The notes: generated by a model not told the origin, from the sequence alone. DNA of 64,000 nt from Dermatemys mawii (GCA_007922305.1 ML677364.1:14117624-14181623); one strand, 5' to 3'. Shown: positions 10,111-21,448, counted from the stretch's first letter. Numbers and translations are program-made.

Positions 10111-11733
10111 GTAGCTGGTTTTTTGCTTGAAAAACATGCATGTTGGCATGTACTGCTCCCAGGGAAATCCAATTGCAGAGATTAAAAACTAATTTGCACA
10201 GTTCTAGTGTAGGTGAGATGGGGCTAGACTCTCTCTCTTGTCCTTTCTGTCTTTACATAGCTAATCTGAAGATGCCAATGGAAGGGCACTTTTCTGCCAG
10301 CCAGACTCAACCAAAGAAAAAGTTTTCCTGAAAATCCAATGCATCTTTACTCTTTACCGGTGGATAACATGTTGGAGGAGAGGTGGGGGTGGAATGGAAT
10401 CCATTCACAAAACTGAAGCTCTAAATAAAACCAGGCATTCCTTGCAGTAGGTAATGACTTCTATAGACAGAAAAATTACAACAAATACATTTCAAGCATC
10501 CCTGAAATTGAAGGGAAAGAGCACCTAAAAACTGTGATAGAAGGAGATGGTATATTGTAACAGAGGGTATACAAAAAAAAAAAAAAAAGCATTATAAATG
10601 ACCTTGATGAGGGCAAAATGCAGATTAATAAGACTGATATAGTGGTTTTTGCCATGTGTTTTGCTACAAAGAGTGCTACCTGAAATTATATTATGAAAAC
10701 CTGATGCTCTAGGGACTTGGATCGGGAATTGACATTGGGATATGAAAATAATGTTCTTGCAGGTGATTCATCATGACAGCCAAAGCAATGAGCTTGGGAG
10801 TGGAATGAATAGCACACATTTTGTTTTCTAAAGAGAAAAATTTATGCAAGTTGGGTACAGTGGCTTTGTGGGGTTGAATGGTGATTTGTATAAGCCTCCT
10901 GATGGCCGGGAGAATCAGGGTAGTGAAATAAAAGGAATGTGCATGCATTCATATACATACATACACGCACTGCAGTTCTCATCTGCAAGTCAGGCATTTC
11001 ACCACACATTCCCAAGTCAGAGTAGACACTGTATTTCTGCCTCTCATTCCAAAATCTCAGAAAATGGCTACATCCGAAAAAAGAGAGAGATCAAAAAATA
11101 GACAATATACAGAATGGTTCTGCTCACAGGTGCCACTTGTCGTACAGAGAATGGTTAGTGCTGCAAGGAAAAACATGTTTGTTCGGAGATGCTAAAGTTA
11201 TTCTCTGTCCAGAAATAGCTGATTTCCTGAGAAGAATGAACTCCTTCAATGAGGCCAAAAGGAACTGAAACATGTTGGCTTAGTGTTTTTTTTGATTGCA
11301 CAAGGCATTGTCACTGGAGGGGTATGTGCACTAAGTCTCTGACATTGCATAAAAAGTCTATCCATAAAGAATATCCATTCTCGACCTCATCAGTGCAAAT
11401 AGTGGCTGCAGAAGAGTTAATGTCAGGGCACCAGACAATGAGGGAGGGAAAGAGAAGAAAGAAATGGATAATAAGTGTGCTTCTTGTCCTATTTTTTGGG
11501 AGTATTCAGTCAGCACCTTGGCCAAATATTTTTTAAATCAGATTTCCCCCATGGACAGTGTATATTACTTCAGGCATTTTGAATCCCTCGTTACAGTGTG
11601 CATGATTCCAGTGTAAAGGAGTGAACAAAATATCATGTTAAAGAGTGCTAAATATCATAGTGTTTGAGGTAAACATAGATCCAAAATGGAACATGAGATC
11701 TAAAGCCCCTCTAATTTTGGAGAGGTTCTAGAT
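10111..11733. other. Single-copy region with an A16 run
   Basis: The A-run is at 10573-10588. A 95-codon frame at 11249-11536 has a hydrophobic stretch near its end (residues about 75-88) but matches no family I know and has no conserved context; I treat it as chance. Nothing else recognised. Confidence 0.4.
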
Positions 11734-12645
11734 CAGGGGTGGGCAAACTTTTTGGCCCAAGGGCCACATTGGGGTTCAAAATTATGCGGAGGGCCAGGTA
11801 GGGAAGGCCCCGCCCCCTATGCAATCCCCACCCACTTTCCACCCCCCTAACTTCCCCCTTCAGAACTGCCAACCCATCCAACACCCCCCCAACTCCTTGT
11901 CCCCTGATCACCCTCTCCGGAGACCCCCCAACTCTAACTGCCACCCAGGACCGCACCCCCTGAGCCCCCTGCTCTTTGTCCCCTGTCCCCCTACCAAAAC
12001 CCCCCACCCTAACCACCACCCCTCCAGAATCCCACCTCATATCTCCTGTTTGTGCCTGGACTGCCCCACCTGAGCCCCCCCAACCCTAAACAACACCACC
12101 CCCAGGACCCTCCCACAAATCCCCCTTGCTTACCTTCCAGCGCTGGGCTCTGCGGCTTGGCCCCGGCTGTATCCAGGCCAGGGAGCATGTGGCCCCACAG
12201 CTCCCCGCGCCGGGCCCGGCACCTGGCTCGGGAGCACTGGGATCCCGCGCACGCCGCGCCGGGTCTGGTTCCATGCCGGGAGCGCTGAAGCCCCGCGGCT
12301 GGCTCCCTGCACCCGGCCCAGCCCCCGGCCGGGAGTGGTGGGGCCCCGCGGCTGCCGCGTTCCTGGGCCGGCCCCCGCCCGGGAGTGCTGGGGCCCTGCG
12401 GCTTCCGCGCTGCGCTCCTGGGCCAGCCTGCGGCCAGGAGCCCTGGGGCCCTGCAGCGCCGGCCCCACACCCGGGAGCGGATGACCGCACGGCTCCCCGC
12501 GCTTGTCCGGGCTCTGGCCGGGAGCCCGGGCCCCTGGAGCACTCCGTGCTTGGCCCCGCCCCCAGACCAGGAACAAGTTCGCGGGCCGGATAAAAATGGC
12601 CGTCGGGCCACATGTGGCCCGCGGGCCGTAGTTTGCCAACCTCTG
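11734..12645. mobile_element. CpG-rich hAT non-autonomous element
   Basis: A 912-bp element. Ends are CAGGGGTGGGCAAACTTTTT and, read inward from the right, CAGAGGTTGGCAAACTACGG. It is flanked by a perfect 8-bp duplication TTCTAGAT (11726-11733 and 12646-12653), so the hAT assignment is firm. The interior goes from a C-rich stretch (11810-12120) to a very GC- and CpG-rich part (12150-12580) with imperfect tandem copies of CGGGAGTG...GGGGCCC...GCGGCT. This composition leaves long frames of up to about 200 codons open on both strands. None has a transposase motif, and they should not be read as genes. Confidence 0.92.
12230..12500. repeat. Degenerate GC-rich tandem repeat inside the hAT element
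   Basis: Successive units share CCGGGAGTGCTGGGGCCCTG followed by CGGCT and CCGCG-rich spacers, about 55-70 bp apart and imperfect. This is the source of the CpG-island-like composition. Confidence 0.6.
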
Positions 12646-12653
12646 TTCTAGAT

Positions 12654-13609
12654 TGAAATCCTGGATCTATAGAATTCAATGCAAGTTGTGCCACTGATTT
12701 CAGTAGGGCAAGATTTCACTCATGGATCCAAACTTTGAGGCATTAGCTCATGCCTGGAAGAAGCACCTGAATTGAAAGGACTCCCCTTAAATGCTGAGAA
12801 AGATTAGCTTCAGATTTGAACTTTCTAGCTCATGCCTATTTTTAGTTTATATTAACAAGACACAGTGATGGATTCAGCATTGTGGTGCATGCAGCTAGTG
12901 ATAATTTTCCAGTTACTGTGTAAGTAATCTCCTTACTTGTATGCTATGAGCACAGCAGTATGATAGGATTCAAAATGAAGGCCGTTAGAGTCTGAGAGAC
13001 CCTCCCAACTGAAGGGAACTCACTGTAACGCTTCATATTTAGTGTTTCCAAAGATTCTATGCATCTTGAAGTTTCCCAGCCTAGTAGTGCCATTGTTACC
13101 ATCACATTTCCTTAGCTATTCCCTGTTTCATAATCTCCATGTGTACTGGAAGGGTTTTTGTGATACAGCTGACAAGCAGTATTCCAACTGTGACCAGAAG
13201 TTTTCTAAAAAGGTGCATTAAAAAACCCAATATATTTTAAAACTGACATTACAAATCATTAAAAGAAAACAAGCATAACATTAAAATTTACAAACAAATA
13301 TACTGAAAAGGTGAAATGAAAAATGGTTTACCTACCAGGACTTCAGGATTCTTTGTTTCTCATGAAACAGTCACTAACACCTAAAACCAATTAATGGATG
13401 AAGATCTCTGCTGTGCTTCAGAAGTTAGTGATGTAGCAGGGGAAATACACCAATTTGAAAGGCAGAATTTAGGTACTGGCAGATAACTGAAGAAGAAACT
13501 GACTTTGTGTATAAAATATATTTGTTTACCATTCTGAAGCCTAACCATGGATTATGTTAATGATTTGCTTTCTTAGTTATTTGTATTTTTTATTGTTAAA
13601 TAAAGTATT
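12654..13609. other. Single-copy spacer with one old palindromic repeat trace
   Basis: Around 12675-12745 the words CCACTGATTTCAGTAGGGCA and AGATTTCACTCATGG resemble the ancient amniote palindromic repeats seen at 59419 and 38416. The rest is AT-rich and featureless. Confidence 0.4.
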
Positions 13610-14200
13610 CAATTCACATTGTGGTCCATTTGGTCTTAATTATATGCCATCTTCAGGCCACATTTTTAATAATTTGACCATTTCAGCAAGAGACATTTCC
13701 CATTATTGTGTTGTGAATCTTTGAGGAGAACAAAAGGAGCAACAGAAGCAATGCACTAGCATTAATTGTTCTTGCAAGGGACCAAGCTCCAAGCTTTGTA
13801 TTTTGTGCACGTGAATGAAAAACAGATAAACAGTTTCATAGCGTGCTGGTAAATCATAATAACGCACAGTTTTCCCAATTACTGGGGATAAAGCTGCTCT
13901 GTCTTTTCTGGCAGGTGCATCCTTTCGAATCAGTTCCATCCCCCAGAATGGTGCAGCACACAGAAAGATAAGCCAGCAGAAAATATAGGGTCAATAAAGA
14001 TAAATGATGTCTGCCAGATGATGCCGCTCTGCTTTTAACGTTAATTGTCCAAAGGGTGTTCCCAAACAGCTTTTTCTTTCTCTCTCTCTTGCATTCCCTC
14101 TCTCTCTTCCCAGCATGGAAGAACACTGCAAGCTTTATCCTTAAAACTAATGAATGAACCTGAAGGATGCCCCACCGAGCCATGCAAAATTAATTAGGTC
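13610..14200. other. Candidate conserved non-coding element
   Basis: Non-repetitive DNA carrying homeobox-type words (ATTAATTGTTC, TTAACGTTAATTGTCC, AAATCATAATAACG) and no transposon ends. A CT-rich run lies at 14076-14110. Overlapping minus-strand frames (13703-14183) show no recognisable protein domain. Interpreted as possible regulatory DNA from texture alone. Confidence 0.25.
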
Positions 14201-15664
14201 AAGGACTTGGGTGGCTTGGCTGCAGGGTAGCTGTTACACTGACATTTTTTAACAGGATCTGTCTACAGCACAACAGCCCTGCTGTGCCATCCCAAAGCTC
14301 AACGTTATGGGACATGTTCATCAAGTCACTGAGCATAATCATATTTCCTCTTTATAACTGACATGGCTTCTTTTTTTATTTCTTTCCTTTTGTCCTCTTT
14401 TGTGCATATGCCTATGTGTGTGCATCATTTTTATTATTATTTTGCTTGAAAGGGAGGGAAAGAATCTGAAATAGCAGTTAGCTGGCTTTTTCCATTGGGC
14501 AACAGCTCCCTCTATTGCTCTGTTTTGTTCTCTGATTCTTGATGAGAAAAATATATGTGCGGGTTATAGCTTGTGATTTTATTTTATTGTATTGGCCATT
14601 TGTCTGTGTACTGAATACATAAATACCTAAACTCAACATGACAAGGACCACTCTCAGCAATTTTATAGTCCTCTGATGGATGGCTCTTATCAGCAGTCAT
14701 GAACAATTGTGACTGGGGTAGATAAGGCCACAAATATTGCTGAAACCAGCAGACTCCAAGCTCACGTCCCATGGGCCTTTTGACCATTTCAGGGGTTTAT
14801 GTGGGATTTGATGGTAGAGATAGAAAGAACTTTAAAGCAATGGGAAGTACTTTCTCACCATGCCTCCCCCTTGTCATTTATTTATTAACTTTGATCCATC
14901 AACAGCCAGTTCAGCATTTCTGTATCACTGGAAGTGTGTAAATATCAAACACTAAGTGTTGCCTGAGCAAAGAGCTTTATGGATATACCAATTATGCCAT
15001 ATTTGCAAATCTTTCATAATATTCAAGTAAGTGAAATTTTAAATCTATTATTTGAGCATCTGCTATGGACCCTGGTTCTGTGTGTTATGGCCAAATTTGC
15101 CGTTGTAGATTTATATGTCTAACTTCAGGAATCCCTGTTTGAAATTGAATCAGCAGAAACACTCCCTGTGACCTGTGTGTCCTGTCAAAACACTTAATTT
15201 TTTTAAATCTAGCAGATTGGTTCGGAATACTCCACAGCCCCATGGCTGGATTCTCCTCCATTTAAACCAGTTAACACTGGTATACTCCTTTGGCTACAGT
15301 GGAGTTACTGATTCATACTTGTGTGAAACCAGAACCAGGCCATAAGAGTTATTTGCAAAACTATGTGGTGAAAAATGCATAAATCTGACAATCAGTACAC
15401 TGATAGGTAATTCACAGGTAGAGTATATATTGGTCAAATTATTCATTGTGAATTATTTCATTAACTAATTTACCCACTGATAAGTTTTTATTGAATCTTA
15501 TCTCCCAGTACCAGCCCACATATTGCTATATCCAAATTAGTTAGTTTTCACTCAAACTACCCAGTGTGTTTTAGGCTTTTAAATGCATTATTAATTTTTA
15601 AGGTTATTGGTTAACCGCTAGCATTGTATGACTAACAAAGAAAGACATAGTTCTGTCTCAGAGG
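14201..15664. other. AT-rich single-copy region
   Basis: One stretch at about 15240-15350 (TTAAACCAGTTAACACTGG then GTGGAGTTACTGATTCA) looks like an old amniote palindromic repeat. Nothing else recognised. Confidence 0.4.
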
Positions 15665-15772
15665 CACTTATTCCCTAAGGCCTTGATCCTGGGAACACTT
15701 GAGCACATACTTAACAGTAGGCATGTGAGCAGTCCTATGAAGTTAAGCATATGCACTGAGGGGATAAGAACC
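15665..15772. repeat. Ancient palindromic repeat fragment
   Basis: CCTTGATCCTGGGAACACTT, then GAGCACATACTTAACAG, then GTGAGCAGTCC and GAAGTTAAGCATATGCAC. These are halves of an imperfect palindrome built on 'aagcacatgcttaact', a repeat type widespread in turtles and birds. Another copy is near 51020-51110. Confidence 0.5.
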
Positions 15773-15864
15773 TAAAAGACAGGTAAAGAAGAAATGGGAG
15801 ACATAGAGACTACTGAAAATTCATATTGCTTTACAGTATCTTATCTATGTCTATGTATACATAT

Positions 15865-16628
15865 TGTTATGGAAGGTGTCACCAGGTGGCACTGTTAAAA
15901 ATGTTTTTCCAAGTTCTTTTACTTTGCCTGTGTGATGATTTAGGAATACGTCTTTATAATTTATTAATTCTGTGTGAAATTATGAACCCTGGGATCTTGT
16001 TCAGGCTGTGAACTCCATTTAAAAGTATGCCTTTTTGCCTTCTCTGTAGTCTGTTTGCCTCCATGTTGGGTTGAGATTCCAAAAGCTGGTGGCAAAAGAC
16101 TAACAACTGAATAGTTGACTTTAAGTACCCAATCACTGGAAATAATCACTCTCTAGATAAAAGACCGGTCCCTGTGCAAAAGGACCAATTTAGCAAGGGG
16201 GAGGTTGCTTGGAAACAAAGTCACCTGGCAGGAGATTGCTTGCATGTGGGGAAGATGGCAAGTATGTCACCTGACACAGGGCTGAAAGCTTTAAAAAGGA
16301 AGACAGTGTTCCTCTCAGGAGCCATTTTTCTCCAGTCCATGAAGCAGAAGCAAGTCGGCATTTTGCAGCCCATGAGCCATGCACTGAAGCAGGTGCAATG
16401 AAAAGTTAAACTGTATCATATCATTCAGCCAAAAGGTGGCATCATATACCCCATTTAACTTAAGCTCACAACAGCTATTCTTTACAATACATGAACGGAT
16501 CATATAGAGGACATATCTATGGTGTTTCTATCTGGGAAGGAGGTTCTGTAGCCAGTCTATATCTGGTACAGAAGCCTGACCTGCTAGTACCAGTCCTGTA
16601 ACCTATTGTGTACAGGGTGTACATGACA
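15865..16628 (+). repeat. Probable 5' LTR
   Basis: Starts TGTTATGGAAGG and ends ACATGACA right before the TGGTGTCAGAAG motif. Contains a TATA-like AAGCTTTAAAAAGG (about 16287). The last 230 bp match 17830-18058; the first 520 bp have no counterpart there, so the start is less certain. Confidence 0.55.
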
Positions 16629-16640
16629 TGGTGTCAGAAG
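16629..16640 (+). promoter_or_regulatory. Primer-binding-site-like motif
   Basis: TGGTGTCAGAAG directly follows the LTR end, as expected for the tRNA-primed start of reverse transcription. A similar TGGGTGTCAGCATCTGG occurs near 18553. Confidence 0.55.
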
Positions 16641-16689
16641 TAAGGGTAGCCTAATTCGTGCCAGAGGAGAGCAGAAAGAGAAGGAAAAC

Positions 16690-16935
16690 TACAACAACGG
16701 TTGTAGGATCTAATCAACATGTCACTCTTCAGTTCTGATAGAGCTACAGAATGAACAAACTGGAAACAACATTTGCAAGATTTCACCATACAGTCAAACT
16801 CCACAAGGAAACTGGAGACTATATCTTTAAATCCTTGGACTTTACTGAAGACAGTCACAAAGAAGACTGTGAAGATGTTTTGGCTGTGGTCGATGAATAT
16901 TTCGTACCAGAGAAATTGGTTTATGCACTAGCAAC
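16690..16935 (+). pseudogene. Gypsy gag remnant
   Basis: After the leader there are frames with vertebrate gypsy Gag character: an early stretch near 16755 (TNWKQHLQ in one frame) and, ending near 16935, DEYFVPEKLVYALA, which matches the common 'FDxYFVPxxNVIxERA' block. A frame change and stops separate them. The Penelope element interrupts just after this block. Gag would form the retroelement particle; this copy is dead. Confidence 0.55.
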
Positions 16936-16939
16936 TACA

Positions 16940-17697
16940 CATCACACAACAAAAACACAATCCAGGAACCAAACCCTGCAACAAACCCTGATGCCAACTC
17001 TGTCCATATATCTATTCAAGGGACACCATCAGAGGACCTAATCACATCAGCCACACCATCAAGGGCTCGTTCACCTGCACATCTACCAATGTGATATATG
17101 CCATCCTGTGCCAACAATGCCCCTCTGCCATCTACATTGACCAAACCGGACAGTCTCTAAGTAAGAGAATAAATGGACACAAATCTGATATTAGGAATTA
17201 TAATAAAAAATCAGTAGGAGAACACTTCTATCTCTCTGGTCACTCAATAACAGACCTAAGAGTGGCAAACAAAATAAAAAACCCTACAAAAACAGACTCC
17301 AATGTGAAACTGCAGAACTAGAATTAATTTTCAAACTGGACACCATCAGATTAGGCCTGATTAAAGACTGGGAGTGGTTGGGTCATTACAAAACCTAAAC
17401 CTAATTTTCCCAATACTAATTTCCCCCTGCTGTTACTCACACCTCCTTGTCATCTGTCTGCAATGGACCACTCTCACTACCACTTCAAAAGTTATTTTTC
17501 CTTCCTTGGTATCCTGCTGTTAAGTGAATTGTCTCATTAGACTGACCCCACACTTGGTAAGACAACTCCCATCCATATATTTTATACCTGCTCCAGTATT
17601 TTCCATTCCATGCATCTGATTAAGTGGGCTCTAGCCCACAAAAGTTTATTCCCAAATTTGTTAATCTCTAAGGTGCCACAAGAACTCCTCATTGTTT
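16940..17697 (+). mobile_element. 5'-truncated Penelope-like element
   Basis: Contains the endonuclease end of a Penelope-like retroelement and the full 3' tail. The tail carries AAGTGGGCTCTAGCCCACAA, AAGTTTATTCCC and TCTCTAAGGTGCCACAAG, a 3' end I recall as very common in turtles and crocodilians. The RT domain is absent, as in most truncated copies. It lies within the gypsy gag, so it is the younger insertion. Exact 5' junction uncertain by about 20 bp. Confidence 0.85.
17091..17390 (+). pseudogene. GIY-YIG endonuclease remnant (Penelope)
   Basis: A 76-codon frame begins MIYAILCQQCPSAIYIDQTG and continues through SLSKRINGHKSDI and VGEHFYLSGH. This matches the GIY-YIG nuclease of Penelope-like elements: CxxC, the YIG motif (here YID, Gly lost), a conserved Arg, and the Glu of GEHF. 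A frameshift follows near 17310, after which another frame continues in the same style (LIFKLDTIRLGLIKDWEWLG). The family enzyme nicks target DNA for insertion; this one is inactive by frameshift and motif loss. Confidence 0.85.
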
Positions 17698-18058
17698 TTC
17701 CTAAAAAAACCCACTGTGATTCAAATACACTTGGCAGACTGATGCATACTGAACTTTAAAGACAGCACAGCAGCGTAAGTTTTATAAATGGTAAAGATGT
17801 GAAATGGGAGATATGATGGAATGCTAAATTGTACTAACTATACTGTTTAGCCACGAGGTAAAGCGGTGTATAACATGTTTAACTTAGGGTCACAACAGCC
17901 ATTCCTGGCATTATATTAAGGGCTCTCATGTCCTTATGATACAGATCTCTGGTGCATCTTTATGAGAAGGCAGCTCTGTAGACAGTTGTTATTTGGCACA
18001 GTAGTCTGACCTGCAAGCAGCAGCCCTACAACCTACCGTGTACAAGGGCTTTATGACT

Positions 18059-18552
18059 GTGGGACTCTGGAGAGCCCAAGGGACTCTGACCTCCATCCAA
18101 AGAACTCCCTGATGTAGTGAGGAAACTATGGTGGAGCTATGCATGTATTGTCTTATGAGCTGTACTCTGTTTTATACGATTCAGGAGGAGAGCATAAATG
18201 TGTTAAACTTTGTGCAGAGTGTGTGAGTGAGTGTTGACCGCTTCACAACCAGAAGTGTCATCTTTTGGATGGAGTTCTGAGAGGATGTATTTAAGTACAA
18301 GGCAGCCTGAAGGATGAGCGTTGTGCCCAGAGTGACTAGGTAGCAGAACAGTGAATCCCAATTTCAGAATAGGGTGCAGATAAAAGGCTGCACCTTGAGT
18401 GTGTGTCTAGGACCCCAAGTCTGGGATAATGGCTTGTCTCCATTCAGCCTCCAGGGGCTACAAATCTCAAAATCCAGAGCAACAGAGGAGCTTGGATTCC
18501 CCTCACAGCAGTGAGTGGCCAGAAGGGGAGCACTTGCTAAGATCTGTGATAG
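18059..18552 (+). repeat. Possible second gypsy LTR or leader
   Basis: Sequence between the gypsy LTR copy and a gag-like region. It carries an AGATAAAAGGC TATA-like word near 18379 and ends in front of TGGGTGTCAGCATCTGG, which resembles the primer-binding site at 16629. No second copy is seen, so this is positional inference. Confidence 0.35.
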
Positions 18553-19400
18553 ATGGGTGTCAGCATCTGGGATCTACATGAAGCTTTTGAAACACCTTTC
18601 CAAGGGCTTACACTTTTGCCTCTAAAGTCAAAAGAGGGAGCAGATATTTTGGTCTGTTCCAGGTATAAGTTAGCAACCATGAATTATGAACAGCTCAGGA
18701 AACAGCAGCTTCTGGGCTTGTGTGTGTGTAGCAATGTCTGGCTGCTGATGATTAGAAGAAATAAGAATTGGTGGCCATGCTGTGCTCATATGATCTGACG
18801 CAGGATGGAGTAGTCGCTCCAAAAATGGATGGAGAGCTCCTCTTACAGGGCCTTCAGGTAACCAAGGAGACTGGGACACGGACTGTTTCCCAGACAGTCA
18901 AGCAGACACAGTGAGGACAAGTGACACAAAACAGCAAAGACGGGAGTGAGAGAGGCTGCAGTTCAAGAAAGAACAATTAAAATTCCAGGGAGCCCAGTTG
19001 GAGCTGGTTGCTCCAAGCATCAGAATGAGCAAGCAGAGCTAGTGAGACAGAGGGGAAAAGGAACGACAGCTGGAGGAGAAGAGAATGGAAGAATGAGAGA
19101 AATGTGATTTTTGAAATGGAAAGACTGGGCAAGAAAACCATTATTCAGAACGTGTGGATGAGCCCTGGTTACTTGGTCCCTCAGATGGCATAGATAAATT
19201 GTTGCCTCACTAGAGACATGGAGATGACTTAGATATGTTTTTAAATGCTTTCAAGAGGTCTCATGAGTTCAGTTGTGTGGCTGATGATGACTGGGTCAGG
19301 TATCTGTCCTACAGGGAAGGCACTAGAGGTGTTCACCCAGATACCTAAGAAGTACTATGGCAGTTATGAATAATATAAACAATCTTTTAGTCTGGGAGGC
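18553..19400 (+). pseudogene. Second gypsy-like gag remnant
   Basis: A frame near 18676 reads MNYEQLRKQQLLGLC, like the start of vertebrate gypsy Gag proteins that open with a SAP-like motif. Further on, around 19130-19330, frames read DEPWLLGPSDGIDKLL and DDLDMFLNAFKRS then WVRYLSYREG. That resembles the Gag/SCAN-type 'DDIExFLxxFER...W' block. Many stops. Whether this belongs to the gypsy element to the left or to a separate one is unclear. Confidence 0.45.
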
Positions 19401-19749
19401 AATGCTTTACTGACGTATTTGTTACATGGCTCTCTTTTGAGAGAATCTGTGGTGAGTGGTAGAGTTTGCTGTGAGCCTTTGTCCCAAATATTGACTCTAG
19501 TGAGAGACAAGGTAGCTTCCTGGGAACCAGGCATTGCTGTGTGGGCTGAGATATCAGTGTGGGGGTTGCCTCTGAATATTGTTTATGACCACCTCAGTTC
19601 CAGAACTGGTATCTTTGTATAAATAAAGCAAGTTACACTGAGTATATACCAAGACAATGGATCACTGATTTCTCCACTAATGGCAAGCTGACTTAGAAGA
19701 CTCTAGAATTCTGCTACCAGTCGTTAGGGAGGCAACACTCATGTCAGAA
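19401..19749. other. Undefined retroelement remnant or spacer
   Basis: Continues the composition of the preceding gag-like region to about 19640 (a 67-codon frame at 19419-19622), then becomes spacer. No boundary seen. Confidence 0.3.
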
Positions 19750-19788
19750 GGGGGGGGGGGGGGAGGGAGGAAGGGAGAGAGAGAGAAA
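19750..19788 (+). repeat. Poly-G run and GA-rich simple repeat
   Basis: Fourteen consecutive G (19750-19763) followed by GGGAGG, GAAGGG and (GA)n. Has several G-tracts, so it could form a G-quadruplex on the plus strand. Confidence 0.9.
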
Positions 19789-20216
19789 TAAATTTGGGGT
19801 GGCAATGTTATTAACTGACATAGATTAACATTTGTGAATTTTGTTGTAGAGTGGATTTGTAGTAATCTATATTCCTTTGATTCAGTATTAATGCAAATAA
19901 TGATAATATTGAGCATATAAAACTTCTGGCTGATCATCAAACCAACAGCAAAATTAAAGAAACTGTCTAACCCTGGCTAACTATGGTGTTTGACCATAAG
20001 TCCTGTGATAGCGTGGGGCTTGTGTAAAATTTTTCAGGAGCAATAACTCCTTCTATTACTAGAGAAATTCTCCAGTCTCCACTTTTGTTTTTCTGATCTC
20101 TATTCTGAACAAGAAAAAGTCATTCCACCCTGAGATTAATGCTGCAGACTCTGAGCATGCTCAGTGAAAACTTTGGCTTTCTAAGGACCAAAGCTCTGTG
20201 CATGTGTGTGTCAGCT
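19789..20216. other. Single-copy spacer
   Basis: AT-rich. No feature recognised. Confidence 0.4.
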
Positions 20217-20253
20217 CTGTGTGTGTGTGTGCATGTGTGTGCGTGTGTGTGTA
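20217..20253. repeat. (GT)n microsatellite
   Basis: GTGTGTGT tract interrupted by GCATGTG and GCGTG. It directly precedes the GC-rich hAT body. Confidence 0.9.
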
Positions 20254-21046
20254 TCAGCCCGCCGCCTCTCTGGGGTTTCTGCTGCTGACCCCTTGCCAGC
20301 CGGGGTTCTGCTGCAGGCCCCCCTCAGCACCTGCTGCTGGCCTGGGTGAAGGGACCCAGGCTGGCATTGGGCTGAGACCCCGGCTGGCAGGAGCCCTCAG
20401 TGGGAACCCTAGAGCGGTGGCAGGGCTGAGCCACTCAGCCCCATCACCACTCTGGGGTTCCTGCAGCTGGCCCCTCGGCTCCGGTGGCTATATAAAGAGC
20501 TGGGGTGGTAGAAGCAAGGGAGCCCTGGGCTCTTTAAATAGCCCCAGAGCCCTGGGGTAAGCAGGGCTCTGGGAGTTATTTAAAGGGCTGGGGCTCCTAC
20601 TGCTTCTACCGCCCTGGCCTGTAACTAGCCGCTGCTTCCCAGGGCTCCAGAGGCTATTCAAAGGTCTGGGGTGGTAGAAGCTGGGGATCCCTGGGCCCTT
20701 TAAAAAGCCCCCCATAGTTCTGGGGTAGTAGCAGGGCTCCGGGGGCTATTTAAAGGGCTCGGGACTTCAGCTGCCTCTACCACTCCAGGCCCTTTAAATA
20801 GCAACCGGAGCCCCTGGCTGGCTGCTACCTCAGCAGGGAGAGAGGGGAAAGAGGAGGGGTCACTTACCTACAGGGCAGGCTGGGGCTGGCTCTGACCCCC
20901 TCAGCCCCACCCCTTCTACCCAAGGCCCTGCCCCTTCCAGAGGCCAGAGCTGGCCCTAGCCCATCCCAGACTGGCACGCAAAGCCTTAAATTAGAGTGAG
21001 TAAATGAAGACTCAGCACATCACTTCTGAAAGGTTGCCGTCCTCTG
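20254..21046. mobile_element. 5'-truncated hAT non-autonomous element
   Basis: The right end (20970-21046) reads CTGGCACGCAAAGCCTTAAA, TTAGAGTGAGTAAATGAAGA, then GAAAGGTTGCCGTCCTCTG. This is nearly the same as the right end of the element at 58202-58516, so the family is clear. The left TIR is missing. The body is GC-rich and contains a tandem array (20470-20815). Confidence 0.75.
20470..20815. repeat. Alternating-orientation tandem repeat, TATTTAAAGGGCTGGGG type
   Basis: At least five units of GGGCTATTTAAAGGGC or its complement GCCCTTTAAATAGCCCC, each next to a CTTCTACC or GGTAGAAG word, spaced about 60-90 bp. Because both orientations alternate, the array can fold into hairpins. Confidence 0.7.
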
Positions 21047-21448
21047 GCTTAAAGTTTCCAGCGCTTGTGGTTGTGGACAAAAACCTTGAAAATATGACCT
21101 GAGGTAAATTTAAAGGCTCAAAAACCAGAAGGTAAAAATGTAAAGAGCCCAAAATATATAACTTTTTAAAATCTCATGAGCGCATCAGGTCTGATTGATG
21201 TTTTTGAATGCTTGGGGTTGGCAATACTATGCTGATTTATATCCACACCAAAACATCCCCTCCAACCAGAGGAAAATGTACATTTAATGATGATTGATTT
21301 AAATTAAAAAGTTCCTGATGTAAAGAAATAGGTACTCAGCATTCAGTAGAATCTTTTTACTGTAGCACCAAATCTTAGACTAGTCATTCCCATGTCCTCC
21401 AGCACTTTGAAACATCAGAAAGAGAAGAACAGGAATGCAGATGAGAAA
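21047..21448. other. Single-copy spacer
   Basis: No feature recognised. Confidence 0.4.

Larger units (their letters stand above)
15865..18058 (+). mobile_element. Decayed Ty3/gypsy element with a Penelope insertion
   Basis: Plus-strand order: LTR (about 15865-16628), a primer-binding-site-like TGGTGTCAGAAG at 16629-16640, gag remnant (about 16700-16930), an inserted Penelope-like element, a short 3' remnant, and a second shorter LTR copy (about 17816-18058). The LTR copies align over TTTAACTTA...CACAACAGC, GCCTGACCTGC or GTCTGACCTGC, and CCTATTGTGTACA or CCTACCGTGTACA. The second copy lacks roughly 500 bp of the first. No clean target duplication survives, so the outer limits are approximate. 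Confidence 0.65.

Noticed and set aside
12009..12694. Overlapping frames of about 200 codons on the minus strand and 155 codons on the plus strand
   Set aside because: They lie inside a hAT element with GC-rich tandem repeats, are open in several phases at once, and are Gly/Ala/Pro/Arg low-complexity with no domain.
18676..18798. Host gene exon beginning MNYEQLRK
   Set aside because: The sequence and its context fit a decayed retroelement gag with many stops downstream.
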